Below, in pieces: positions 34,617 through 42,463 of a DNA stretch of 64,000 nucleotides (position 1 is the stretch's first letter; the number at the start of each line of letters is the position of its first letter). Both the position numbers and the translations under genes were made by a program. Under the pieces are notes generated by a model. The model made no database searches. It was not told the origin of the DNA and saw only the letters and a program-made list of their open reading frames with translations. This DNA is from Streptomyces sp. NBC_00775 (GTDB lineage: Bacteria > Actinomycetota > Actinomycetes > Streptomycetales > Streptomycetaceae): positions 620,001 through 684,000 of the forward strand of contig NZ_CP108938.1 of assembly GCF_036347135.1 (NCBI RefSeq), read 5' to 3'.

Positions 34617-35333
34617 ATGGATCTGCACCACGAGTTCACGGTCCCCGTCCCGCTCCAGGACGCCTGGCGGGTGCTCCTCGACATCGAACGGGTGGCGCCG
34701 TGCATGCCGGGCGCGATGGTGGAGGACTTCGACGGCAAGACCGTGACCGGCTCGGTGAAGGTGAAGGTCGGCCCGATCACACTGACCTACCGGGGCACCG
34801 CCGTCTTCGAGGAGCAGGACGAGGCCGCGCACCGCTTGGTGCTGACCGCGAGCGGCAAGGAGGCGCGCGGCCAGGGCACCGCACGGGCCAGGGTCACGGG
34901 CACGCTCAGCGAACGCGACGGCGGCACGGCCGTCTCGGTGCGGACCGATCTGACGGTGACGGGGCGCCCGGCACAGTTCGGTCGCGGCGTGATGGCGGAG
35001 GTGGGCGACAAGCTGGTCGGCCGGTTCGCGGCCTGCCTCTCCGAGCGCCTGGAGGAATCCGGCCCACTCGAAGACCCTGGACGCCTCGAAGAACCTGGGC
35101 GACTCGAAGAATCCGGCCGACCGGAGGCATCCGGCCGGCTTCGGGAGCCCGGTCGGCTTCAGGAGTCGGAGCTGCTCAACGAGCCGACGGTGGCGGTGCG
35201 TTCCGAGGCGGAGCCGATCGACCTGATCAGGACGGCCGGGATGCCGGTCGCCAAGCGGCTGGTGGTGGCGGTCGCCGCGGCCGTCGTGGCTGCGCTGGTG
35301 TTCATGCGCGTACGACGCCGTCGGCGCCCCTGA
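34617..35333 (+). CDS. coxG: SRPBCC-fold protein with repetitive linker and C-terminal membrane anchor (CoxG)
   Basis: A 238-residue CoxG. Residues 1-145 are the START/SRPBCC lipid-binding fold (PLQDAWRVLLDIERVAPCMP, then VKVKVGPITLTYRG). In cox systems this fold recruits the enzyme to the membrane or binds quinone-like ligands. A charged linker of about 35 residues repeats GRLEEPGRLEESGR-like units (145-180). The end has one transmembrane helix (about 211-231) and an Arg-rich cytoplasmic tail (RVRRRRRP). The strong AGGAGGAGAAA before ATG 34617 fixes the start. It is the last gene of the cox operon. Confidence 0.88.
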   Translation: MDLHHEFTVPVPLQDAWRVLLDIERVAPCMPGAMVEDFDGKTVTGSVKVKVGPITLTYRGTAVFEEQDEAAHRLVLTASGKEARGQGTARARVTGTLSERDGGTAVSVRTDLTVTGRPAQFGRGVMAEVGDKLVGRFAACLSERLEESGPLEDPGRLEEPGRLEESGRPEASGRLREPGRLQESELLNEPTVAVRSEAEPIDLIRTAGMPVAKRLVVAVAAAVVAALVFMRVRRRRRP

Positions 35334-35338
35334 GTCGG

Positions 35339-36256
35339 TCAGCCGGCCTCGTCGCGGTGATCGGCGATGACCTGCTCCAGGTGGTGCAGTGCCGCGGTCA
35401 CCCGCGCCGGGTCCTCCTGGAAGAACGGGTCGTCCGGCACGGGCAGGGATCCGGCGAGCGCCCAGCCGCGCCCCCGCGCCCAGGTCGCGTCGTCCAGTCC
35501 GACCGCGGTACGGAACACGCCTCGGGCCTCGGCGGGCAGGAACTTCCAGGCGGGCAGCAGATCGACGGCGGGGTCGCCCACGGCGAGCGTCCCGAAGTCG
35601 ATGACCGCGCTCAACCGGCCCTCGACGGCGAGGAGATTGCCGGTCGCCAGGTCGCCGTGGATCCACACCGGCGGCGCGTCCCAGGCGGGCGCCGCGAACG
35701 CCGCTTCCCACACCTCCGTCACCACGTCGGTGTCGACCATGCCCTTGAGCGCCGCGATCTTGGGGCGGACTCGGGCCTCGGCCGCCAGGGAGTCCCGCTC
35801 GTCGCCCATGGGCACACCGCGGAACGCGTTGCTCGCCTCGGGGCCGGGACCGCCGGTCGGGTCGATCTTCTGCAGGGCGTTGATGAACTCGGCGAGTTCG
35901 AGGGCCGCTTGGACGGGATCGGCAAGGCCTTCGGTGGTCGCCGTCTCCCCCTCCAGCCACCGATACACGGACCAGGGGAAGGGGTATCCCTCCCCCGGCT
36001 CCCCCTTCGCCAGCGGTTCGGAAACGGGCAGCGGCAGATGGGGCGCGAGGCGCGGCAGCCACGTGTGCTCGCGTTCCACCTGGCCGACCCAGTGCGAGTA
36101 GCGCGGCAGGCGTACGGACAGGTCGTCGCCCAGCCGGAAGGTGGCGTTGTCCATGCCCGACAACGGGACGGGTGAGAGGGGCAGTTCGGCCCAGTGGGGG
36201 AACTGCGCCGCCAGCAGACGGCATACGAGATCGGTGTCGATCAGCACGCCGTCCAT
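35339..36256 (-). CDS. aminoglycoside phosphotransferase (APH) family kinase
   Basis: A 305-residue APH/choline-kinase-fold protein. The catalytic loop is WIHGDLATGNLL (about 196-207, HxDxxxxN form), the metal-binding DFG-equivalent is VIDFGTLAVGDPAVDL and the nucleotide-binding lobe includes FRLGDDLSVRLPR. Family members phosphorylate antibiotics, small metabolites or macrolides. The YRWLEGE motif is shared with many Streptomyces paralogues of unknown substrate. It is convergent with coxG, 5 bases apart. Confidence 0.88.
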   Translation of the reverse strand: MDGVLIDTDLVCRLLAAQFPHWAELPLSPVPLSGMDNATFRLGDDLSVRLPRYSHWVGQVEREHTWLPRLAPHLPLPVSEPLAKGEPGEGYPFPWSVYRWLEGETATTEGLADPVQAALELAEFINALQKIDPTGGPGPEASNAFRGVPMGDERDSLAAEARVRPKIAALKGMVDTDVVTEVWEAAFAAPAWDAPPVWIHGDLATGNLLAVEGRLSAVIDFGTLAVGDPAVDLLPAWKFLPAEARGVFRTAVGLDDATWARGRGWALAGSLPVPDDPFFQEDPARVTAALHHLEQVIADHRDEAG

Positions 36257-36356
36257 CCCAGCCGCCGGGCGGCCGGCTGTCCACTCAATTCCGGTGTGGT
36301 GACCCGTCCCTCCGGTTCACCGACGCCCGCCACTCCGGGGGTGACGCAGCGCTACG

Positions 36357-36860
36357 TCATTCCCGGGGCGGCAGCCGGTGCAGCTGTACGTCCGTCAGTT
36401 CACCCTCCGCCACAGTCGCCGTCATGTAGGTGCAGTGGGGCTGGCGGCGGCGGTCGGTCGGGGAGCCCGGGTTGAGGAGGCGCAGGCCGGTCGGTGCGGT
36501 CGTGTCCCAGGGGATGTGGCTGTGGCCGAAGACCAGGACGTCGAGGTCGGGGAAGCGCTCTGCGCAGCGGCGCTCGCGGCCCTGGGCGGCGCCGGTCTCG
36601 TGGACGACTCCGAAGCGCAGGCCGCCCAGGTCGGCGCGGGCGACCTCGGGGAGGCGGGCGCGCAGGGCCGGGCCGTCGTTGTTGCCGTACACGCCGAGGA
36701 CCCGGCGGGAGCGGTCCTCCAGCAGGTCGAGGGTGGCGGTGTCCACCCAGTCGCCCGCGTGGATGACCACGTCGGCGAGCGGGAGTTCGGCCATGAGCTG
36801 CGCGGGCAGCTCCTTGGCACGCCGGGGGAGGTGGGTGTCGGACATCAGGAGCAGACGCAC
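36357..36860 (-). CDS. YfcE/MJ0936-type metallophosphoesterase
   Basis: A 167-residue phosphodiesterase-fold protein with the metal motifs in order: SDTH (7-10), HAGDW (34-38), GNND (59-62), the VVHETGAAQG region and GHSHIP. Length and motifs match the small YfcE group that hydrolyses phosphodiesters in vitro; the in vivo substrate is unknown. It lies 37 bases after the end of the large SpoIIE-type phosphatase gene on the same strand, so it may be co-transcribed. Confidence 0.9.
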   Translation of the reverse strand: MRLLLMSDTHLPRRAKELPAQLMAELPLADVVIHAGDWVDTATLDLLEDRSRRVLGVYGNNDGPALRARLPEVARADLGGLRFGVVHETGAAQGRERRCAERFPDLDVLVFGHSHIPWDTTAPTGLRLLNPGSPTDRRRQPHCTYMTATVAEGELTDVQLHRLPPRE

Positions 36861-36897
36861 ACCCTCAGGGTGTCACCCCAGGACCGTCTCGCAGGTG

Positions 36898-39456
36898 TCA
36901 CTCCAGCAGGACGTCGCTCCACACCTGCTTTCCCCCGCTCACCGGCACCGTCCCCCAGGCCGCCGACATGGCCTCGACGAGAAAGATGCCGCGGCCGCCG
37001 GTGGCCTCCCAGCCGAGGTTGGTGGGCTTGATCGGTGTACGCGGCGAGTTGTCGGCGACCGAGATCCGCAGCCGGTGGTTGATCAGGGTGAGGTCGAGTC
37101 TGACCTGGCCGTCGGTGTGCACGAGGGCGTTGGTGACGAGTTCGGAGACGACGAGGAGCACGGCGTCCAGGTCGTCGCTCACGCCCCAGGCCCGCATGAC
37201 GCGCCTGGTGTAGCGGCGGGCGTGCCGGACCGCCTCGGGGACGCGCCAGACGGTCCAGGTCTCGCGGCGCGGGCGGACCGCCATGCCGTCGTAGCGCATC
37301 AGGAGGAGGGCCACGTCGTCGCTGCGGTTGGCGCCCGTGAGCAGTGCGTCGGCCACGAGTCCGAGGTGGGCGGGGTCGGAGGCGGCCAGCTTCTCGGCGA
37401 GCCGGTTCAGGCCGTCCTCGATGTCGACCTCCACGGACTCGACCAGACCGTCCGTGGTCAGCGCCATGATCGTGCCGGGCTGGATCCGCAGCGGGCTCAT
37501 GGGGAAGTCGGCCTGGGTGACGACGCCGAGCGGTGGCCCGCCTTCCGATTCGGGGATCTCCGTGCGGCCGTCCGGGTGGCGCAGCACCGGTGGCAGATGT
37601 CCGGCGCGGACGTACCAGGCGGAGCCCTCCTCCATGTCGACCTCGACGTAGCAGCAGGTGGCGAAGAGGTCGGTCTCCAGGTCCATGAGGAGACGGTTGG
37701 CGTGCGAGACCACCACGTCCGGGGGGTGGCCTTCGATGGCGTACGCGCGCAGGGCCGTGCGCATCTGGCCCATGAGGGTCGCGGCCGAGGCGTTGTGTCC
37801 CTGGACGTCGCCGATGACGAGGGCGACGTGGTTGTCGGGCAGCGGAATCACGTCGTACCAGTCGCCGCCGACCTCCAGACCTGCCGTGGTCGGCAGATAG
37901 CGGGCTACGGCGACCGCGCCGGGCAGCCGGGGCAGGCGGCGCGGGAGCAGGGTGCGCTGGAGCATGCCGATGAGTTCGTGTTCGGCGTCGAAGGCGTGGG
38001 CGCGGACCAGGGCCTGGCCCGCGAGGCCCGCGGCGGCGGTCAGCAGGGCGCGCTCTTCGGGGCCGAAGTCGTGCGGGGCGTCCCAGCCGATCAGACAGGC
38101 GCCGGCCATGTGTCCGCCGGCGGGCAGCGGCAGGATGGCGAGGCCGCCGGGGCCAACCTCGGCGAGCGCGGGTTCCAGGGGCGCCCCGGCGGGCCAGATG
38201 ACGGGGCGCCCCTCGCTGAGGGCCGCGGCGAGCGTCGGCATGGAGCGGACGGGCGCGTCCGGCCACTCCGAGCGCCATTCGGTGCGCCACAGCTCGGGCC
38301 AGGACTCGGGCTCGGGCGGGTCGAGGACGGTGACGACGAGACGGTCGCCCTCCAGTTCGGCTAGGGCGATCCGGTCGGCCTGGAGGGGCTTGCGCAGGGC
38401 GGTGACCACGGCGCCGCCGACGTCACGGACGGTGCCCGCGGTGGCGAGGGCCGTGTCGAGCCGCTGCACGCGGCCCACATCGTTGACCCCGGAGCGCAGC
38501 TTCGAGGCGTCGGAGACCGTGCCCACCAGCCGCGCGGGGCGGCCCTCGCCGCCGGGCAGCAGGCGGGCCCGGAGCCGCAGCCACTTCTGTCCGCCGGAGG
38601 GCCCCAGGATCCGGAACTCCAGCTCGCGGTCCCCGAGGGACATGGGGTCCGGCTCCACCGCGGACATCAGCGAGGGCAGGTCCTCCGGCACCGTCATCGA
38701 CAGCAGCGTCTCCACCTTGCCGTCGAATTCGTCCTGGCCGAGGCCGAACAGCTCCAGAATCTCGTCGCCGACCTCGACGTGCCCGGTGTCCATGGCGAGG
38801 CTGAACGAGCCTGCGTGCAGTTCCTCGGTGCCCTCCGCCGTCGCGGGCGGCGGACAGACGACGGCCTCGGCGAGCAGGCCCAGGCACTCCCGGTCGTCGG
38901 AGCCGAAGCCGTCCGGGTTCTCGGTGACGGCGACCAGGCAGCCGTCGTCCCGCAGTGGCAGCACGGCCAGTGAGAAGTCCTGGGACGGCAGCCGCCGGGC
39001 GTCGGCGCAGCGGCCGAGCTCCTCCGGCCCCAGCCAGAGGGGCTGTCCCGAGCGGTGGGCGTCCACCGCGGGGGACCCGCCGGAGAGCGGATAGCTGTCG
39101 CGCAGCCCGTACAGCGTCCTCGGCACCCCGGCGTACTCGGCCAGGTGCAGCTCGTCGCCGCTCTCGCTCGGTGAGTACACCGCGGCGAAGGCCGCGCCGC
39201 TGAAGACGAGCACCTGTTCCAGGACGCGGCGCAGCCGCTCGCGCGGGTCCCGTTCCGTGGTGAGCGTCTTGAGGGCAAGTTCGGCACGCAGCGTTCTCTT
39301 TCCGCGTTCCGCTGCGCCCTCACTGACCACGTCCGCAATTACAGCGCTTCCGGGACGCTCGCGCAGCCCCTGCGACCGTTCCGGGGCCGTCAGGCCTGCG
39401 CCGGAGCCCAGCCTCTCGAACGAAGCCGAACATGACTTTACGCATGCGTTCCGCAC
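36898..39456 (-). CDS. multidomain SpoIIE-type PP2C phosphatase with GAF/PAS sensors and HATPase kinase domain
   Basis: An 852-residue signalling protein. A GAF-like domain spans about 60-200, a PAS domain about 205-320, a second GAF about 330-500, a SpoIIE/PP2C domain about 515-700 (GGDWYDVIPL, LVIGDVQGHN, SDDVALLLMR) and a C-terminal anti-sigma HATPase domain about 720-850 (ELVTNALVHTDG, GGRGIFLVEAMS). Such proteins both dephosphorylate anti-anti-sigma factors and bind sigma regulators. The GTG 39456 start lacks a good ribosome binding site; a GTG near codon 43 is an alternative. It is divergent from ramC with an 80-base gap containing ACGCATGCGT. Confidence 0.88.
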   Translation of the reverse strand: MRNACVKSCSASFERLGSGAGLTAPERSQGLRERPGSAVIADVVSEGAAERGKRTLRAELALKTLTTERDPRERLRRVLEQVLVFSGAAFAAVYSPSESGDELHLAEYAGVPRTLYGLRDSYPLSGGSPAVDAHRSGQPLWLGPEELGRCADARRLPSQDFSLAVLPLRDDGCLVAVTENPDGFGSDDRECLGLLAEAVVCPPPATAEGTEELHAGSFSLAMDTGHVEVGDEILELFGLGQDEFDGKVETLLSMTVPEDLPSLMSAVEPDPMSLGDRELEFRILGPSGGQKWLRLRARLLPGGEGRPARLVGTVSDASKLRSGVNDVGRVQRLDTALATAGTVRDVGGAVVTALRKPLQADRIALAELEGDRLVVTVLDPPEPESWPELWRTEWRSEWPDAPVRSMPTLAAALSEGRPVIWPAGAPLEPALAEVGPGGLAILPLPAGGHMAGACLIGWDAPHDFGPEERALLTAAAGLAGQALVRAHAFDAEHELIGMLQRTLLPRRLPRLPGAVAVARYLPTTAGLEVGGDWYDVIPLPDNHVALVIGDVQGHNASAATLMGQMRTALRAYAIEGHPPDVVVSHANRLLMDLETDLFATCCYVEVDMEEGSAWYVRAGHLPPVLRHPDGRTEIPESEGGPPLGVVTQADFPMSPLRIQPGTIMALTTDGLVESVEVDIEDGLNRLAEKLAASDPAHLGLVADALLTGANRSDDVALLLMRYDGMAVRPRRETWTVWRVPEAVRHARRYTRRVMRAWGVSDDLDAVLLVVSELVTNALVHTDGQVRLDLTLINHRLRISVADNSPRTPIKPTNLGWEATGGRGIFLVEAMSAAWGTVPVSGGKQVWSDVLLE
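39440..39449. promoter_or_regulatory. 10-bp palindrome in the ramC/SpoIIE divergent region
   Basis: ACGCATGCGT is self-complementary and sits in a locally AT-richer stretch about 90 bases upstream of ramC. It may be part of the control region; binding by RamR or another regulator is not shown by the sequence. Confidence 0.3.
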
Positions 39457-39536
39457 GGTGATCTCGTGACAGGTGTGACTGTCCGCGCCTCTGGCGGGCT
39501 GGAAGGCTCGGAATCACAGGGCCGAGGGGGAATGGC

Positions 39537-42212
39537 ATGGACAAGCGGTACGAGGTGTACGCGCTGGCGGACCGGTACTTCTACGATTCGCCGGACCGGC
39601 CGGGCACGGGTGAGCGCGGTGCCCCGCCCTCGTACCCGACGGCGCTGCGTGAGGTGCCCGCGGGATGGCGTGCGGCGCGGATCGGTGACTGGCTGACACT
39701 CACGCCGGTCGACGACGACGGCACGCCGCGCTCCGGGCCCTCCCAGGGCTGGAAGGTCCACGCCTCCGCCACCCAGGAGAACGCGGACCGGATCGCCCAG
39801 GTGGTGTGGGACTACTGCGTGCCGCGGCTGATCCCGTTCAAGTTCGTGCCGGGTCCTCATCTGCTGCACCTGCGGAACACCAAGTACGCGGCCCGCGACA
39901 CCAGCGGGAAGTTCGTCACGGTCTACCCGGCGGACGAGGAGCAGCTGCACCTCGTGCTGCGTGAGCTGGGCAGGCTCCTGGACGGCTTCGAGGGGCCGTA
40001 CATCCTCACCGATCTGCGCTGGAACGACGGGCCGCTGTACGTCCGCTACGGCGCGTTCGCGCGCTCCTTCGTGGTCGACGAGCGCGGCTCGCTGGTCCCC
40101 GCGGTCCGGGACGGCGAGGGGCAGCTGGTGCCGGACCGGCGGCAGCCCTCCTTCCAGGTACCGGAGTGGGTGACGCTGCCGGCCTTTCTCGCGCCGCAGC
40201 TCGCGGCGCGCAACACGACGACGGTGGGCGAGCTGCCGTACCGCATCGAGAAGGCGCTGCACTTCTCCAACGGCGGCGGGGTGTATGTCGGCACCGACAC
40301 CCGTGACGGTCGCAAGGTCGTCCTCAAGGAGGGGCGGCCGCACGCGGGGCTCGCCGCGGACGGGGCCGACGCGGTCGCCCGCCTCGAACGCGAGAAGGAG
40401 GCGCTGGAGCGGGTGTCGGGGCTGGATGTGGTGCCCGGGGTACGGGACTGGTTCACGCTCGGCGACCATCGCTTCCTCGTCATGGACTTCCTGGAGGGGC
40501 GGCCGCTCAACTCCTTCTTCGCCGAGCGGCATCCGCTGCTCACCCCGGAACCGGCCCCGGACGCCGTCGCCTCGTACACCGCGTGGGCGCTGCGCATCCA
40601 CCGCGCGGTCGAGAAGGCCGTCGAGGCGGTGCACGCGCGCGGGATCGTCTTCAACGACCTGCATGTCTTCAACATCATGGTCGCGCCCGACGGGGAGTCG
40701 GTGTCCCTGCTCGACTTCGAGGCCGCGGCGCCGATCGAGGAGAACGGCCGTCAGGTGGTCGCCCATCCGGGCTTCTTCGCGCCGCCGGACCGGACGGGCC
40801 CGGCCGTCGACCGGTACGCGCTGGCGTGTCTGCGGCTCGCGCTGTTCATGCCGGTCACCACCTTGTTCGTGGTCGACCGCCAGAAGGCCGCCCATCTGGC
40901 GGAGGTCATCGCCGGGCAGTTCCCGGACATACCCGGGGAGTTCCTGGCGGCCGCGGTCGCCGAGATCACGCGGGACGGCGGCGGCCGGCGTGCGTCGGCC
41001 CCCGAGGACGGAACGGCCGGCACGCCCCTGCCGTCCGCCGTCCCTCGCGGGTCGGCCTCGTCGCGCTTCGCCACGCTCCCCGCTCCCGGCGACTGGCCGT
41101 ACAGCCGCGACTCGATGGTCAAGGCGATCCTGGCCTCGGCGACACCGGAGCGCGACGACCGGCTCTTCCCCGGCGACATCGCCCAGTTCTCCGACGGCGG
41201 CGGGCTCGGGCTCGCGCACGGGGCCGCGGGCGTGCTGTACGCGCTGGCCGCGACCGGGGCGGGGCGCCACGAGGAGGGCGAGCGCTGGCTGCTCGACCAC
41301 ACCGACCCGGCGCCGGTCGGCACGCCGCTGGGCCTGTACGACGGGCTCGCGGGCGTCGCCTACGTCCTGGACCTGCTCGGACACCGGCAACGGGCCCTCG
41401 ATCTGATCGACTCCATCCTCAAGGAGCGGTGGCAGAAGCTCTCCTCCGATCTCCACGGCGGGCTCGCCGGGTTCGGCCTGGTCCTTGGGCAGCTGGCCCG
41501 CACCACCGGCGAACCGGAGCTCGCCGAACGCGCCGCGGAGGCCACCCGCCTGCTCCTGGAGCGGCTCTCCGAACCCGGCCCCGACACCCCCCGGCGGCGC
41601 GCCGGCCTGCTGCGCGGCGCGAGCGGGCCCGCGCTCTTCCTGCTGCGCCAGTACGAGGCCACGGGCGCACCCGAGCTCCTCGACGCCGCCGCGCGGGCGC
41701 TGCGCCGGGACCTGGACCGCTGTGTCGTCCAGAAGGGCGGCGGTCTGGAGGTCGACGAGGGCTGGCGCACGCTGCCGTATCTCGGTGACGGCAGTGCCGG
41801 GCTGGGGATGGTCGTCGACGACTGGCTCGCCCACGGCGGGCGCGGCGCCGAGGAGTTCGAACGGGCGCGCGCCGGCATCCTGACCGCCGCGACCTCGCGC
41901 TTCTACGCACAGCCCGGGCTCTTCCAGGGCCGCGCCGGAATGGTCCTGCACCTCAGCCGCACCCGCGCGCCGGGCGCCACCGAGGAGCGGCTCGCCGAGC
42001 AGGTCGCCGGGCTCGGCTGGTTCGCGATGTCGTACCAGGGGCAACTCGCCTTCCCCGGGCACCAGATGATGCGGCTCTCCATGGACCTGGGCACCGGAAC
42101 GGCAGGGTGCCTGCTCGCGCTCGGCGCGGCCCTCGACGGCGAGGTCCCGGCTCATCTGCCCTTCCTGCCGCCGCTCACGACGGCGGCCCCCACACGCGGC
42201 TCCGCAACCTGA
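39537..42212 (+). CDS. ramC: class III lanthipeptide synthetase RamC/AmfT (LanKC)
   Basis: An 891-residue synthetase that would phosphorylate, dehydrate and cyclise RamS to SapB. An N-terminal lyase-like region (1-220) is followed by a Ser/Thr kinase domain (about 230-500, with FNDLHVFNIM near 372-381 and SLLDFEAAAP) and a C-terminal LanC-like domain (about 560-875, DGLAGVAYVLDLL, DLHGGLAGFG, GRAGMVLHL). The zinc ligands of true LanC (WCxG, CHG) are absent, as is normal for class III enzymes. ATG 39537 has GAGGGGG upstream. It is first in the ramCSAB operon. Confidence 0.96.
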   Translation: MDKRYEVYALADRYFYDSPDRPGTGERGAPPSYPTALREVPAGWRAARIGDWLTLTPVDDDGTPRSGPSQGWKVHASATQENADRIAQVVWDYCVPRLIPFKFVPGPHLLHLRNTKYAARDTSGKFVTVYPADEEQLHLVLRELGRLLDGFEGPYILTDLRWNDGPLYVRYGAFARSFVVDERGSLVPAVRDGEGQLVPDRRQPSFQVPEWVTLPAFLAPQLAARNTTTVGELPYRIEKALHFSNGGGVYVGTDTRDGRKVVLKEGRPHAGLAADGADAVARLEREKEALERVSGLDVVPGVRDWFTLGDHRFLVMDFLEGRPLNSFFAERHPLLTPEPAPDAVASYTAWALRIHRAVEKAVEAVHARGIVFNDLHVFNIMVAPDGESVSLLDFEAAAPIEENGRQVVAHPGFFAPPDRTGPAVDRYALACLRLALFMPVTTLFVVDRQKAAHLAEVIAGQFPDIPGEFLAAAVAEITRDGGGRRASAPEDGTAGTPLPSAVPRGSASSRFATLPAPGDWPYSRDSMVKAILASATPERDDRLFPGDIAQFSDGGGLGLAHGAAGVLYALAATGAGRHEEGERWLLDHTDPAPVGTPLGLYDGLAGVAYVLDLLGHRQRALDLIDSILKERWQKLSSDLHGGLAGFGLVLGQLARTTGEPELAERAAEATRLLLERLSEPGPDTPRRRAGLLRGASGPALFLLRQYEATGAPELLDAAARALRRDLDRCVVQKGGGLEVDEGWRTLPYLGDGSAGLGMVVDDWLAHGGRGAEEFERARAGILTAATSRFYAQPGLFQGRAGMVLHLSRTRAPGATEERLAEQVAGLGWFAMSYQGQLAFPGHQMMRLSMDLGTGTAGCLLALGAALDGEVPAHLPFLPPLTTAAPTRGSAT

Positions 42213-42261
42213 CGGAGTCGTGACGCAACCCCCCGTCCCCAATCAAGGGAAAGGACACGAG

Positions 42262-42378
42262 ATGGCACTTCTCGACCTGCAGACGATGGAGTCCGACGAG
42301 CTGACGGGCGGCGGCGGCGCGAGCACCCTGAGCCTGCTCTCCTGCGTCTCCGCCGCGAGCGTTCTGCTCTGTCTCTGA
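42262..42378 (+). CDS. ramS: SapB/AmfS-family lanthipeptide precursor
   Basis: A 38-residue precursor. The leader (1-20) starts with the conserved LLDLQTME motif recognised by RamC-type synthetases. The core (21-38) carries two S-x2-S-x3-C motifs, S21/S24/C28 and S30/S33/C37, the arrangement that becomes two lanthionine or labionin rings in SapB. Only one residue (V29) separates the rings, where SapB has two, and the core has no charged residue. The product should be a surfactant peptide that lets aerial hyphae break the water surface. GGGAAAGGA precedes the ATG. Confidence 0.96.
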   Translation: MALLDLQTMESDELTGGGGASTLSLLSCVSAASVLLCL

Positions 42379-42399
42379 CAGCACGGCGCGGGTACGGCT

Positions 42400-42437
42400 C
42401 CGGGCGGTTCCCTCCCTTCACGGGAGGGGCCGCCCGG
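42400..42437 (+). terminator. hairpin between ramS and ramA (partial terminator)
   Basis: CCGGGCGGTTCCCTCCC and GGGAGGGGCCGCCCGG pair across a short loop, 22 bases after the ramS stop. In this place it would stop most transcripts after ramS, giving more precursor than transporter, as is known for ram/amf clusters. Confidence 0.75.
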
Positions 42438-42463
42438 GGTCCGTCCGGCGCGAGGCACCCGGG

